A stretch of 42,009 nucleotides of DNA from a virus, in the IMG/VR virus record IMGVR_UViG_3300030329_001120, positions 1 to 42,009 of that record; one strand, 5' to 3'. Positions within the stretch are counted from its first letter, which is position 1. Every line of letters begins with the position of its first letter. The notes below the pieces were generated by a model. The model saw only the letters and a program-made list of their open reading frames with translations, did no database searches and was not told where the DNA came from. Positions 33,511 through 39,950 of this stretch are shown here, piece after piece. The position numbers were made by a program, and so were the translations under genes.

Positions 33511-33774
33511 TTAGTAAACGTCATTACTCATTCCCATTTCTTCTCTCCATTTCCATCCAGTGATTTTTACATCAATACCCTGAGTAGATTTTATTTGTTT
33601 TTTTATACACGAAATTAAATAACTTCTTTTATTAAGTTCTTCAACAGTGTCACCAATAGAACATGTCACAAATGTTCCCTTGTTTTTTTTTTGAGTACTT
33701 TTCTTAACCCCTTTAACAATTCTCCAAGTGTTCCATTCATACTCAACTTCTATATGCCATATTTGTTTTTTCAT
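33511..33774 (-). CDS. Hypothetical protein, 87 aa
   Basis: A basic protein of mixed alpha/beta type (WHIEVEYEWNTWRIVKGVKK, GTFVTCSIGDTVEELNKRSY, IDVKITGWKWREE). It is Trp-rich for its size, with three of its five Trp in WNTW and WKW. Its ATG overlaps the upstream stop as ATGA (33771-33774), which supports translational coupling. No family was recognised. Confidence 0.5.
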   Translation of the reverse strand: MKKQIWHIEVEYEWNTWRIVKGVKKSTQKKNKGTFVTCSIGDTVEELNKRSYLISCIKKQIKSTQGIDVKITGWKWREEMGMSNDVY

Positions 33775-34049
33775 TTTAATAATGTTGCAAAAGCTGGTGT
33801 TCCCTCTCCCATGTATGATCCAAGTATATTGTATTGAAAATACTCTGTAGCCTCTTCATTACTCATCCCATCAGCCTCTAACAACTCTATTATTTTATTT
33901 GTATCATATAGTATAATCGTTTCATTAAAACCAGACCTTTCAACCACCCCTATTATAGCGTCATCAAGTCCATCTGCAAACAAGGTTTTTTCTGATGCTA
34001 TTTCTTCTACTAATTGCCTTATTGGGAATGGATCTTTATTTTTACTCAT
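33771..34049 (-). CDS. Conserved small phage protein, 92 aa
   Basis: Acidic protein MSKNKDPFPIRQLVEEIASE with FADGLDDAIIGVVER, NETIILYDTNKIIELLEADG, MSNEEATEYFQYNILGSYMG and EGTPAF. This order (alpha, 'FADG-DDAIIGV', 'YD--K-IE-L---GMS-EEA-EYF-YN--G-Y-G--TP') is a widespread phage protein of unknown function. The ATG at 34049 is preferred over one at 34082 because it forms an ATGA overlap with the upstream stop at 34046-34048. It is the first gene after the internal promoter at 34082-34112. Confidence 0.65.
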   Translation of the reverse strand: MSKNKDPFPIRQLVEEIASEKTLFADGLDDAIIGVVERSGFNETIILYDTNKIIELLEADGMSNEEATEYFQYNILGSYMGEGTPAFATLLK

Positions 34050-34501
34050 AGTTTTTTGTTTTTTATTTTTCCTATATAACACAAATCTATTGTCTTTACT
34101 TTTGTAAACAAATCTTTTGCCCCTGGCCTAGTTGCTAACTCGTAAAAATCCCAACCCTTTACTTTATCTATACACTTGTCGTGAACCATCTCTTGTAAAT
34201 CTTCTTTCTTTACCTCAATCCAGTAATCCTCAGTTTCAAAAGCAAATCCATCTGCATCACCATACAACCAGCCTTTCTTCCCTAATACATTTTTAAATTC
34301 TACAAAATGTATATTCTCGTCATTTTTTTTAATAGCTTTTACGTCTATCTTTATTTCATTTATTTTTAAATCCCAATGTTCATTACAATCCTCTTCTTCT
34401 GTAGGTAGAGATACATTTTTATATAGTTTAGCGTACTCCTTTTCAGCACGTTTACCTCTAGCCATATCCTTTGCTTTCTTATGCAAACTCTTGTATCTCA
34501 T
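34046..34501 (-). CDS. PD-(D/E)XK-like protein, possible nuclease
   Basis: A 151-aa protein. A basic helix (GKRAEKEYAKLY, about 16-27) precedes EHWDLKINEIKIDVKAIKK (41-59). Asp44, Asp53 and Lys55 fit the spacing of a PD-(D/E)XK core, including the initial KRAE helix typical of small restriction-type folds. Later parts (GWLYGDADGFAFETEDYWIE) are beta-rich. The start at 34501 overlaps dnaB by 23 bases, and an internal ATG at 34465 would leave a 14-base gap, so the exact start is open. It could process replication or recombination intermediates, but the activity is inferred. Confidence 0.5.
   Translation of the reverse strand: MRYKSLHKKAKDMARGKRAEKEYAKLYKNVSLPTEEEDCNEHWDLKINEIKIDVKAIKKNDENIHFVEFKNVLGKKGWLYGDADGFAFETEDYWIEVKKEDLQEMVHDKCIDKVKGWDFYELATRPGAKDLFTKVKTIDLCYIGKIKNKKL
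34082..34112 (-). promoter_or_regulatory. Internal minus-strand promoter before the lysis/nuclease gene group
   Basis: On the minus strand, TTTG (34112-34109), 19 bases, then TAGATTTG (34089-34082). This is an exact fit to the Bacteroidota -33/-7 consensus and spacing. It lies inside the 3' end of the upstream nuclease-like gene. The expected start near 34078 gives a leader of about 30 bases to the ATG at 34049. It would allow the holin and neighbours to be expressed separately from the replication genes. Confidence 0.55.
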
Positions 34502-35786
34502 GGAACTTAGTTAACTCCCTCTGAAATCTCAATCCTAGAACGCCTGTTCCAATATTCCTTCCTTTAGCAAATATAATTTCTGCTAAACCATCTGTGCTAT
34601 TGCCTTTTTCATCCTGCGTTATACCATAATACTCTGGCCTATAAACTAAGACCACTACATCTGCAGCTTGTTCTATCTCTCCTGACTCCCTTAAATCTGC
34701 TATTGTTGGTCTGCTCTCTGCTCTTTGACCAACTCCCCTATTTAGTTGAGATAATGCGATGATAGTTATATTAAGTTCTTTAGCTATATTTTTCAATGCT
34801 CTAGCTACCTCAGAAACTTCCTGCTCTCTACTCCTCCCTTTTTTGTCGTTAGATACTAGTTGTAGGTAGTCAACCATAAATAACTTAACCTTCTTGGTTA
34901 TAACATATTGTCTTATCCTGTTAAGAAGGTATTTAAGAGAGGAGGAGGAGCACTCATCAACATACAGGGGAACTCTTTCTATTCTTCCAACGCTTTCATG
35001 TATTTTGCTTAACTCTGATTGATCCAGAGTTCCTTTCATTATCCATTTATTATCTATTCCTGTGTCAGAAGATATTAATCTACTTAATAACTGTTGAGAA
35101 CTCATCTCATAAGAAAATAAGCACGTTGGAGTTTTGCCATAGAACGCACTATTAAAAGCAAAGGCTAAGGCAAGAGAGGTTTTACCCATAGAACTAGCAC
35201 CCCCAATGATGACTAGATCAGTCTCTTGCCAACCTCCTGTAAATTTATCAACACTTTCAAATCCTGTTGTTATTCCATTTAAACCCTTGTTGTTTATCTT
35301 ATGCTCAATGCTTTTTAATAATCCACCTAATTGTTCTGATACATTAACTATTCCATCTTTTGAAATATTACCTATCTTTCCAACCTCTCCCTCAACATAT
35401 TCTAATATGTGAAATATATCATCGTCATTAGATAGCATCTCTGATATTCTAACATTTAAGCTAAGTAATTGTTCTTTCTTCTTTCTTTCATTTAATATAA
35501 GTATACAGGTTAAAGCTTGTGTTTGAAGATAAGATTCTTCGTTAACCATTGTTGCTAGATCATAAGATAGGTTTTCACCTTTCTTTGATATAGTATCTAC
35601 TAAACTAAGTAAGTCTATCTTCTTATCGTTCTCTAACTCCTCTGATATGTATTTATATATCCTTCTGTTTTTAGAATCTTCAAATAATTCACTACTTAAA
35701 AGAGAGTGATTATTATAATACTCCTGAGGGTTGTTTATTATCTTACCCAACAATGTTCTTTCTATTTGACTATTATCTGCTGACAT
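34479..35786 (-). CDS. dnaB: Replicative DNA helicase, DnaB family
   Basis: A 435-aa protein, full length for the family. The N-terminal primase-interaction domain (1-140) starts with IERTLLGKIINNPQEYY. The RecA-like ATPase domain has Walker A GGASSMGKTS (195-204, Lys202), FSYEMSSQQLLSRL (224-237), Walker B KLFMVDYLQL (301-310, Asp306), ALSQLNRGVGQR (344-355) and DLRESGEIEQAADVV (364-378). These are all DnaB signatures. It should form the hexamer that unwinds DNA at the phage fork. It overlaps the loader-like gene upstream by 14 bases, which supports joint function. The start ATG at 35786 gives the usual N-terminus. Confidence 0.95.
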   Translation of the reverse strand: MSADNSQIERTLLGKIINNPQEYYNNHSLLSSELFEDSKNRRIYKYISEELENDKKIDLLSLVDTISKKGENLSYDLATMVNEESYLQTQALTCILILNERKKKEQLLSLNVRISEMLSNDDDIFHILEYVEGEVGKIGNISKDGIVNVSEQLGGLLKSIEHKINNKGLNGITTGFESVDKFTGGWQETDLVIIGGASSMGKTSLALAFAFNSAFYGKTPTCLFSYEMSSQQLLSRLISSDTGIDNKWIMKGTLDQSELSKIHESVGRIERVPLYVDECSSSSLKYLLNRIRQYVITKKVKLFMVDYLQLVSNDKKGRSREQEVSEVARALKNIAKELNITIIALSQLNRGVGQRAESRPTIADLRESGEIEQAADVVVLVYRPEYYGITQDEKGNSTDGLAEIIFAKGRNIGTGVLGLRFQRELTKFHEIQEFA

Positions 35787-36270
35787 CTGTAAATTTTGGT
35801 GTTACATATTTAATACTGCTTTCATTTGATTTACCTATAACCTCATTTCTCCAAGCCTTTTGATATATCCAAGTACTTGGGTTTTTTCTATATTGTTTAT
35901 CAGGGGTAGATTTTACATATAATTCTACCATCTTCAAAGCATCTTTCATGTCTGATATAGATAGCTTTTTCCACTTCTTTAAACAATCGTCTCTGTTTAT
36001 CTTTTTATCATACCTATCCCAAAAGTCGTTAAACATATCCATCTTCTCTGACATTATCTTCTCACTTGGTCTAATTATTGCACTATCCATTGTTGCATCT
36101 TTAAAAGAACTAGCTATCCTATCAAAAACATTTTTAGCAAATCCTTCAGATGGGTAAACTTCTTCGTGCTTTCTAGAAGATATGTAAAAAGTTATCTTCT
36201 TTCCATCTAGATAGTATTGATCTATTTTATTACTCTCTATAAAAGAGTCTGTATTTATTTTTATTAACAT
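35773..36270 (-). CDS. Replication protein, helicase-loader-like
   Basis: A 165-aa protein. The N-terminal 60 residues are poorly conserved alpha/beta sequence (LDGKKITFYISSRKHEEVYPSEGF). The C-terminal region, FNDFWDRYDKKINRDDCLKKW (starting about 80), then LKMVELYVKSTPDKQYRKNPSTWIYQKAW, is the signature found at the end of many phage replication organisers and DnaT/DnaD-like loaders. It lies directly upstream of dnaB and overlaps it by 14 bases, the usual loader-helicase pairing. It probably recruits DnaB to the origin. The assignment to a loader role is an inference from motif and position. Confidence 0.65.
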   Translation of the reverse strand: MLIKINTDSFIESNKIDQYYLDGKKITFYISSRKHEEVYPSEGFAKNVFDRIASSFKDATMDSAIIRPSEKIMSEKMDMFNDFWDRYDKKINRDDCLKKWKKLSISDMKDALKMVELYVKSTPDKQYRKNPSTWIYQKAWRNEVIGKSNESSIKYVTPKFTDVSR

Positions 36271-36288
36271 ATAATTAAGTTATGGTTA

Positions 36289-36320
36289 TTATAGGGGATG
36301 CCATGACACACCCCCCATAA
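36289..36320 (-). ncRNA. Hairpin between SSB-like and loader genes
   Basis: In the minus-strand RNA, UUAUGGGGG (36320-36312) pairs with CCCCUAUAA (36297-36289), nine pairs around a 14-nt loop. One is a G-U wobble that forms only in this orientation. It fills most of the 65-bp gap between the SSB-like gene and the loader-like gene. No U-run follows, so it is more likely a processing or stability element than a terminator. Confidence 0.45.
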
Positions 36321-36335
36321 AGAACAAATAAAAAA

Positions 36336-36605
36336 TTAAAATGGTAAATCATCCTTTGTTGCTGATGCTGTCTCCTTTTGAGGTTCAGGCTTAAAATCAT
36401 TGATCTTAACATAGTGTGTTTTACCATATTCATTAGCACCATCTTTATTGGCACCAATAGTTAAGTTAACATACTTCTTACCCTCGTAAGTATAAACGTG
36501 TTCTCCAATCTTATCTAAGTGTAGAGTCATGTTTATAATTGAGCCACCATCATTAAAGGTAACTTCTTTTCCATTTCCACAAAAAATTGCTTCTTTCTTT
36601 TCCAT
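36336..36605 (-). CDS. SSB-like single-stranded DNA-binding protein (short)
   Basis: An 89-aa protein with beta-rich OB-fold-like spacing (CGNGKEVTFNDGGSIINMTL, then KKYVNLTIGANKD and THYVKINDFKPE). A short flexible linker and an acidic C-terminal DDLPF tip (85-89) follow. That tip is the hallmark by which SSB proteins recruit partner enzymes (bacterial consensus DDIPF). It is shorter than typical bacterial SSB. It lies between the XRE regulator and the replication genes, consistent with coating ssDNA during replication or recombination. A tandem 11-bp repeat sits 11-32 bases upstream of the ATG. Confidence 0.7.
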   Translation of the reverse strand: MEKKEAIFCGNGKEVTFNDGGSIINMTLHLDKIGEHVYTYEGKKYVNLTIGANKDGANEYGKTHYVKINDFKPEPQKETASATKDDLPF

Positions 36606-36615
36606 AATAAAATAA

Positions 36616-36637
36616 TTAAATAGTTAGTAAATAGTTA
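36616..36637. repeat. Tandem 11-bp repeat upstream of the SSB-like gene
   Basis: TTAAATAGTTA (36616-36626) is followed directly by GTAAATAGTTA (36627-36637), ten of eleven bases the same. One unit equals about one helical turn, which suits two protein subunits bound on the same face. It overlaps the stop of the XRE gene and ends 11 bases before the SSB-like ATG. In so AT-rich a genome chance similarity is possible. Confidence 0.4.
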
Positions 36638-36826
36638 TATAAATAAATTGTTGTACGCCCAAGTGTCATCCACACTCATCATTTCAGAGATCAGTCTAAT
36701 TTCCTGTGCGTTAAACGTATCAGGAGATTCTAACCTCTTTGATATAGTTGGTCTAGACACACCAACGTAGTCTGCTATCTCTTGCTGAGATATTTTTCTT
36801 GCTCTAAGTTCTGTTTTTAATTTCAT
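36635..36826 (-). CDS. Small XRE/Cro-family DNA-binding regulator
   Basis: A 63-aa protein that is almost only a helix-turn-helix domain. ISQQEIADYVGVSRPTISKRLE (12-33) fits the XRE/Cro motif: Gln14-Gln15 start helix 2, Ala18 and Gly22 form the turn, and SRPTISKRL is the recognition helix. Helices 4 and 5 follow (NAQEIRLISEMMS). It lies inside the early operon, 11 bases downstream of the exonuclease gene. It is therefore more likely a timing regulator of phage genes than a lysogeny repressor, and no integrase is seen. Its operator is unknown; candidates are the repeats at 36616-36637, 40277-40300 and 41079-41091. Confidence 0.8.
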   Translation of the reverse strand: MKLKTELRARKISQQEIADYVGVSRPTISKRLESPDTFNAQEIRLISEMMSVDDTWAYNNLFI

Positions 36827-36837
36827 AGTAATTGTTT

Positions 36838-37602
36838 TTAAAGTATTGATTCAACGTAATAGTCATTAATTTCTCTGTCTTGTTTTATAAAATATGTATC
36901 ATACAAGTTTAATAGTTCTTTGTATTTAGTTCTTCCAACTTCCATAAAACTTTCGCTTGACATATATATTCCAACATCAAATGGTTCTGTTTTTTCTATA
37001 ACAATGAACCAAAACTCATCAGCACCAAACCCATCAAGATAAAATGCTGACTGCCTATCATACCCATATTTCAAAGATGAACGTCTAAACTCATTCATAA
37101 CATGGCTTTGAGTTGTTTTGATGTCTACAATAATCTTTCTTCCATTCTCATCTTTTACATAATCTGCCTTACCCTTACAATAAACACCAGTATCTTGATC
37201 TTCCCAACAATTAACAACCTCTGCTTGTCCATTAGATAATAGATTTTTAACTCTTGGTATGGATAATAATTTTTCTCTCATTTTATGTAAAGATTTCTCC
37301 TCCCCCTTTGTTATGATAGTTTTATCATCATTATTTAGTTTAAATTCATCCCATGCCTTTCCCCTTCTAACACCATCATAAGATATAACTTGATCCTTAT
37401 ACTTCTTTGGTTCTAGTATATTTTGGTGAAAGGCTCTACCAAATAATAAAGCGTTAGTATCATCTTGCCCATACTTTCTATAATGCTCTAATTTAGCTGG
37501 TGAGTGTGCTAATTTACCTAGCTGAGAATTTGTTATAAAATTCTTGTCACCATAATAAATAGTATCACTATCAAAATTTTTTATGTATTTAGCGAAATCC
37601 AT
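36838..37602 (-). CDS. RecE-like / PDDEXK_1 exonuclease
   Basis: A 254-aa protein with the phage exonuclease motif set: early FITNSQLGKLAHSP (22-35), LFGRAFHQNILEP (53-65, His59), QAEVV (126-130, Glu128), KGKADYV (143-149, Asp147), IIVDIKTTQ (157-165, Asp160 and Lys162) and YGYDRQSAFYLDG (179-191). These match the RecE/DUF3799-type nuclease that resects dsDNA ends. The gene starts one base after the putative annealing protein stops, an exonuclease plus annealase pair as in lambda Exo-Beta or RecE-RecT. It probably serves recombination-dependent replication or repair. Confidence 0.85.
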   Translation of the reverse strand: MDFAKYIKNFDSDTIYYGDKNFITNSQLGKLAHSPAKLEHYRKYGQDDTNALLFGRAFHQNILEPKKYKDQVISYDGVRRGKAWDEFKLNNDDKTIITKGEEKSLHKMREKLLSIPRVKNLLSNGQAEVVNCWEDQDTGVYCKGKADYVKDENGRKIIVDIKTTQSHVMNEFRRSSLKYGYDRQSAFYLDGFGADEFWFIVIEKTEPFDVGIYMSSESFMEVGRTKYKELLNLYDTYFIKQDREINDYYVESIL

Positions 37603-37603
37603 A

Positions 37604-38122
37604 TTATTGCTTTTCTATTTCTAACATTAATAACTTTCTTTGATCCTCAGTCATAGAGTAGCTATCCATTCTTTGTTTAACAACTAAAGATTCTCCATCT
37701 CTAATAGCTTTCATCATGGCATCAAACTGACTACTTGTTAATTTTTTTTTACCACTAGCTTGTTTCTTTTTAGGTAACTCTGTTTGTGCTATTGCGTTTG
37801 CAACTTCATGTGCTGAAGCAACCTGACTATCTATTCCAATGCCAAAGTTTGCTAATGCCCTACCCCACGCAGACGTTTCACAAACCTCGACAAAGGATGT
37901 TTTGTTAATAAAACTAGCTGATCTAACTTCGTGTGCATGTCCTGTTGCAATTGGAACTCCACCATATACGATAGTAGCTTTTATAACACAATGTTCTTCT
38001 GTACATTGTATAATTTCTGTTACTAGTGAATGTTCAGGATGATTCTCTCTAAAGTATTTGAGTCTTTCGTTAACTTCAACGTACTCTTTCCCTTTAATGT
38101 TTATAGTTTTTAGTTTAGTCAT
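37604..38122 (-). CDS. Putative single-strand annealing protein (Sak/ERF-like)
   Basis: A 172-aa protein. TINIKGKEYVEVNERLKYFR starts a compact domain. FINKTSFVEVCETSAWGRAL (71-90) then ANFGIGIDSQVASAHEVANA (91-110) is the most distinctive stretch. The 'ETSA-GRAL--FGIGID' pattern occurs in phage recombination proteins paired with exonucleases. A Lys-rich linker (117-127) and a helical C-terminal domain follow, as in bipartite annealases. Adjacent to the RecE-like exonuclease, this supports annealing of resected ends. The exact family (Sak, ERF, Rad52-like) cannot be settled by eye. It starts 26 bases after a candidate promoter. Confidence 0.6.
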   Translation of the reverse strand: MTKLKTINIKGKEYVEVNERLKYFRENHPEHSLVTEIIQCTEEHCVIKATIVYGGVPIATGHAHEVRSASFINKTSFVEVCETSAWGRALANFGIGIDSQVASAHEVANAIAQTELPKKKQASGKKKLTSSQFDAMMKAIRDGESLVVKQRMDSYSMTEDQRKLLMLEIEKQ

Positions 38123-38147
38123 AATTAATTAAATTAAATTGTTTTTA

Positions 38148-38155
38148 CAAATATA
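38148..38155 (-). promoter_or_regulatory. Candidate minus-strand -7 box before the recombination genes
   Basis: TATATTTG on the minus strand lies in the 55-bp gap between the DnaA-like and annealing-protein genes. It is 26 bases upstream of the ATG at 38122. The nearest -33-like element is only a TTG at 38172-38170, 14 bases away, so the match is partial. It would start the exonuclease/annealase/SSB transcript. Confidence 0.45.
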
Positions 38156-38177
38156 TTAAACTTTCTTTACAATATGC

Positions 38178-38657
38178 TTACTTTAGCATGTATTTTTTCT
38201 TAAAATTTATCAACAATCCATGTATTCTTTCTTTCTCTAATTTTTCATTCATCCATAGATCTTTATATCTTCCTATGGTTTTTTCTTGTTCTTCTATCTT
38301 TTTTTTCATATCCATATTTCTAGATGCTTCAATGTCTTCACTATTAACATATAGTCCTAGATGATCCATTGATTTATTATAGAAATTTCTATACATGATG
38401 TTTGTTTTATAGTCTATGTCATGCATACCTCTTGCATGAACAATAGATGCGTGGTTTTTATATCCTAATATATCTCTCAAGTTGTGGTTAGTGTAGTTAA
38501 AATTTCTATATAGTAAATTAACCAACACCTGCCTTGCTATAACTACGTTTGCGTGTCTTGTCGCAGTTCTGTTTCTTATTATTTTATCTTCAGGAACATT
38601 ACAAACTTCAGATACTATATTTATTATATTCTTTTCTAGTATTTCCATTATTTTCAT
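38178..38657 (-). CDS. DnaA domain IV-like DNA-binding protein
   Basis: A 159-aa protein. Residues of about 12-82 match the origin-binding C-terminal domain of DnaA: VCNVPEDKIIRNRTATRHAN, then VVIARQVLVNLLYRNFNYT, LRDILGYKNHASIVHARGMHDI. The last replaces the DnaA signature 'G-RDHSTV-HA---I' while keeping the Gly, His and HA. No AAA+ domain is present. The rest is a long helix/coiled coil (EASRNMDMKKKIEEQEKTIG and onward). A stand-alone DnaA-IV domain suggests binding of the phage origin or competition with host DnaA. Its start overlaps the upstream stop (ATGA). Confidence 0.75.
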   Translation of the reverse strand: MKIMEILEKNIINIVSEVCNVPEDKIIRNRTATRHANVVIARQVLVNLLYRNFNYTNHNLRDILGYKNHASIVHARGMHDIDYKTNIMYRNFYNKSMDHLGLYVNSEDIEASRNMDMKKKIEEQEKTIGRYKDLWMNEKLEKERIHGLLINFKKKYMLK

Positions 38658-38788
38658 TTTATTTTATTATTTACTTTAATTGTTATTGTTGATGTTATGA
38701 TTATTATTCCCATAACTATTATTAAATCTAATCCATCAGGAACACATCCTATGTTCGCCAACCAGTAGTCTTGCCAGTATTGTTTCAT
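38654..38788 (-). CDS. Tiny membrane protein, 44 aa
   Basis: ATG at 38788 gives MKQYWQDYWLANIGCVPDGL, then a single membrane span DLIIVMGIIIITSTITIKV and a short basic tail. The TGA stop overlaps the DnaA-like start as ATGA (38654-38657), strong support that it is a real gene. It follows another small membrane protein gene. The role is unknown; inner-membrane anchoring or exclusion functions are possible. Confidence 0.6.
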   Translation of the reverse strand: MKQYWQDYWLANIGCVPDGLDLIIVMGIIIITSTITIKVNNKIK

Positions 38789-38790
38789 AA

Positions 38791-39027
38791 TTAATCCATT
38801 TTATAGTTAAAATCATATTTTAATACCATAGAGTCTAATTTCCAACCAATATCCATCATCTCTGTCTTTAGTTCCACTATCTCTATATTTAGAGATGTTA
38901 TCATCATATCTTGAGTTTTATCCTCTACGTTTTTAATTGTTTCGTTAAATGTTTTTATTGTGCCATTAACCATTATTAGTATAATTATAGTTAAGATCCA
39001 ACACATAGTAATTGATATTTTTTTCAT
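38791..39027 (-). CDS. Small membrane-anchored coiled-coil protein, 78 aa
   Basis: MKKISITMCWILTIIILIMV is an N-terminal membrane anchor or uncleaved signal. It is followed by a helical, heptad-rich region (FNETIKNVEDKTQDMMITSL, IEIVELKTEMMDIGWKLDSM). It lies two bases after the upstream stop and two bases before the next start. The topology suggests a bitopic protein with a periplasmic coiled coil. No family was recognised. Confidence 0.6.
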   Translation of the reverse strand: MKKISITMCWILTIIILIMVNGTIKTFNETIKNVEDKTQDMMITSLNIEIVELKTEMMDIGWKLDSMVLKYDFNYKMD

Positions 39028-39029
39028 AA

Positions 39030-39284
39030 CTAATCCTCTTTTTCTTTAAGTCCCATGTCTTCAGCAAAGTATCTTATGCTTTCCCATACTTGATTTGCAG
39101 TTCCATCATTATCTAATGCTTGATCTAACACATCCATTGCTTCTGAATCAGTACACTCATAATAAGATTGTACATCTTCAATATGGTACATAGAGTATAT
39201 GTAATATCCATTCTCCCTTAACAATTCTTTTGCATCTGCGATCTTATCATTAATCGCTATAATATCTTCTGGTAGTTGTTTCAT
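39030..39284 (-). CDS. Conserved small phage protein, 84 aa
   Basis: Acidic helical protein MKQLPEDIIAINDKIADAKE with YHIEDVQSYYECTDSEAMDV and LDQALDNDGTANQVWESIRYF. The 'D-----YECTD-EA--VLD-AL' pattern is common in small phage proteins of unknown role. The ATG at 39284 is preferred over one at 39332. It is preceded by the recurrent AATAAAATT leader, and it leaves 19 bases to the upstream gene instead of overlapping it. Confidence 0.6.
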   Translation of the reverse strand: MKQLPEDIIAINDKIADAKELLRENGYYIYSMYHIEDVQSYYECTDSEAMDVLDQALDNDGTANQVWESIRYFAEDMGLKEKED

Positions 39285-39303
39285 AATTTTATTCTTTTTT
39301 ATT

Positions 39304-39480
39304 TTAATGTCTACTATAATTTTCATTTTCATTTAGCTGGACTAGTCTTGTTGCCAATCTTTCCAACATTACAATTTCTTTATCAAAATCACTTTCTAAA
39401 TTTTTTTCCTCAATTAAGTTTATGGTTTTATCCACTAACTCAATTAATGATTCTAAATTATTACTTTGCCATTTTTCCAT
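39304..39480 (-). CDS. Hypothetical helical protein, 58 aa
   Basis: ATG at 39480 gives MEKWQSNNLESLIELVDKTI, followed by NLIEEKNLESDFDKEIVMLERLATRLVQLNENEN in a continuous acidic helix. It lies 18 bases downstream of the three-way-junction RNA at 39498-39568. Orientation and spacing fit the operon. No family was recognised. Confidence 0.5.
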   Translation of the reverse strand: MEKWQSNNLESLIELVDKTINLIEEKNLESDFDKEIVMLERLATRLVQLNENENYSRH

Positions 39481-39497
39481 AATGTTTATTTATTAAA

Positions 39498-39568
39498 ATA
39501 TAAGGGGGGCTGTTTCGCAGACAGCACATTTAAGAAAAGTGTCAACTCTTTTCCACCCCCTTTATATT
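39498..39568 (-). ncRNA. Three-way-junction RNA structure between two small genes
   Basis: The outer stem pairs 39504-39508 (GGGGG) with 39556-39560 (CCCCC) and AA/TT at 39502-39503/39561-39562. After one unpaired base (39563) it continues through 39498-39501 with 39564-39567. Inside are two hairpins: 39509-39513 (GCTGT) with 39521-39525 (ACAGC), and 39534-39539 (GAAAAG) with 39548-39553 (CTTTTC). It fills most of the 93-bp gap between the zinc-ribbon gene and the 58-aa gene. On the transcribed minus strand no U-run follows. It ends 18 bases before the next ATG, so it may control that gene or be a processed RNA. Confidence 0.55.
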
Positions 39569-39573
39569 GGTTA

Positions 39574-39714
39574 TTAATCGTTCCAATATGCTTTCGCACA
39601 ATCATCAGAACAAAATTTATACTCAGTTAATACTTCTCCACAGAACGCACATTCTGATTTGTCTGCAAGATCTTGGTATGGTTCAGTCATGTTTAAATAA
39701 TACCACTTCATCAT
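39574..39714 (-). CDS. Tiny zinc-ribbon/treble-clef protein, 46 aa
   Basis: ATG at 39714 gives MMKWYYLNMTEPYQDLADKS, then CAFCGEVLTEYKFCSDDCAK. Cys22-x2-Cys25 and Cys35-x3-Cys39 with the FCSDDCAKAYW ending are a typical small zinc finger. An internal Met at residue 9 could be the true start. The upstream leader AAATAAATAAAATTATG is identical over 17 bases to that of the 43-aa gene at 40615. The gene is flanked by structured RNA on its 3' side. Confidence 0.65.
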   Translation of the reverse strand: MMKWYYLNMTEPYQDLADKSECAFCGEVLTEYKFCSDDCAKAYWND

Positions 39715-39722
39715 AATTTTAT

Positions 39723-39950
39723 TTATTTTGTGTATTTAATTAATTCCTCTAATCTTTCTGACAATTCATTATCAGTTAGATTTGCTAACTCTCTTATATT
39801 GTTTCTACCCTTGTCGTTTATCTTTTGTATCTCATTTATTACTCTTTCTCTATCTATTGGAGAAATTTTATCCAAAGGGTTTAGATGTGGGTTTTTCATG
39901 TAGAAATCTATTCTACTTACTATATCTTGATATGCGTTATTCTTTTCCAT
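39723..39950 (-). CDS. Hypothetical helical protein, 75 aa
   Basis: MEKNNAYQDIVSRIDFYMKN, then a Pro-containing linker (HLNPLDKISPIDRE) and two helices (VINEIQKINDKGRN, NELSERLEELIKYTK). It is mixed-charge and soluble. It overlaps the upstream 52-aa gene by 14 bases. No family was recognised. Confidence 0.55.
   Translation of the reverse strand: MEKNNAYQDIVSRIDFYMKNPHLNPLDKISPIDRERVINEIQKINDKGRNNIRELANLTDNELSERLEELIKYTK

Noticed and set aside
38174-38189. ATGCT/AGCAT hairpin at the end of the DnaA-like gene as a terminator
   Set aside because: Only five A/T-rich pairs and no U-run on the transcribed minus strand.
39428-39436. TTATCCACT as a DnaA box near the DnaA-like gene
   Set aside because: A single 8-of-9 match inside a coding gene; no cluster of boxes was found nearby, so no origin is called.
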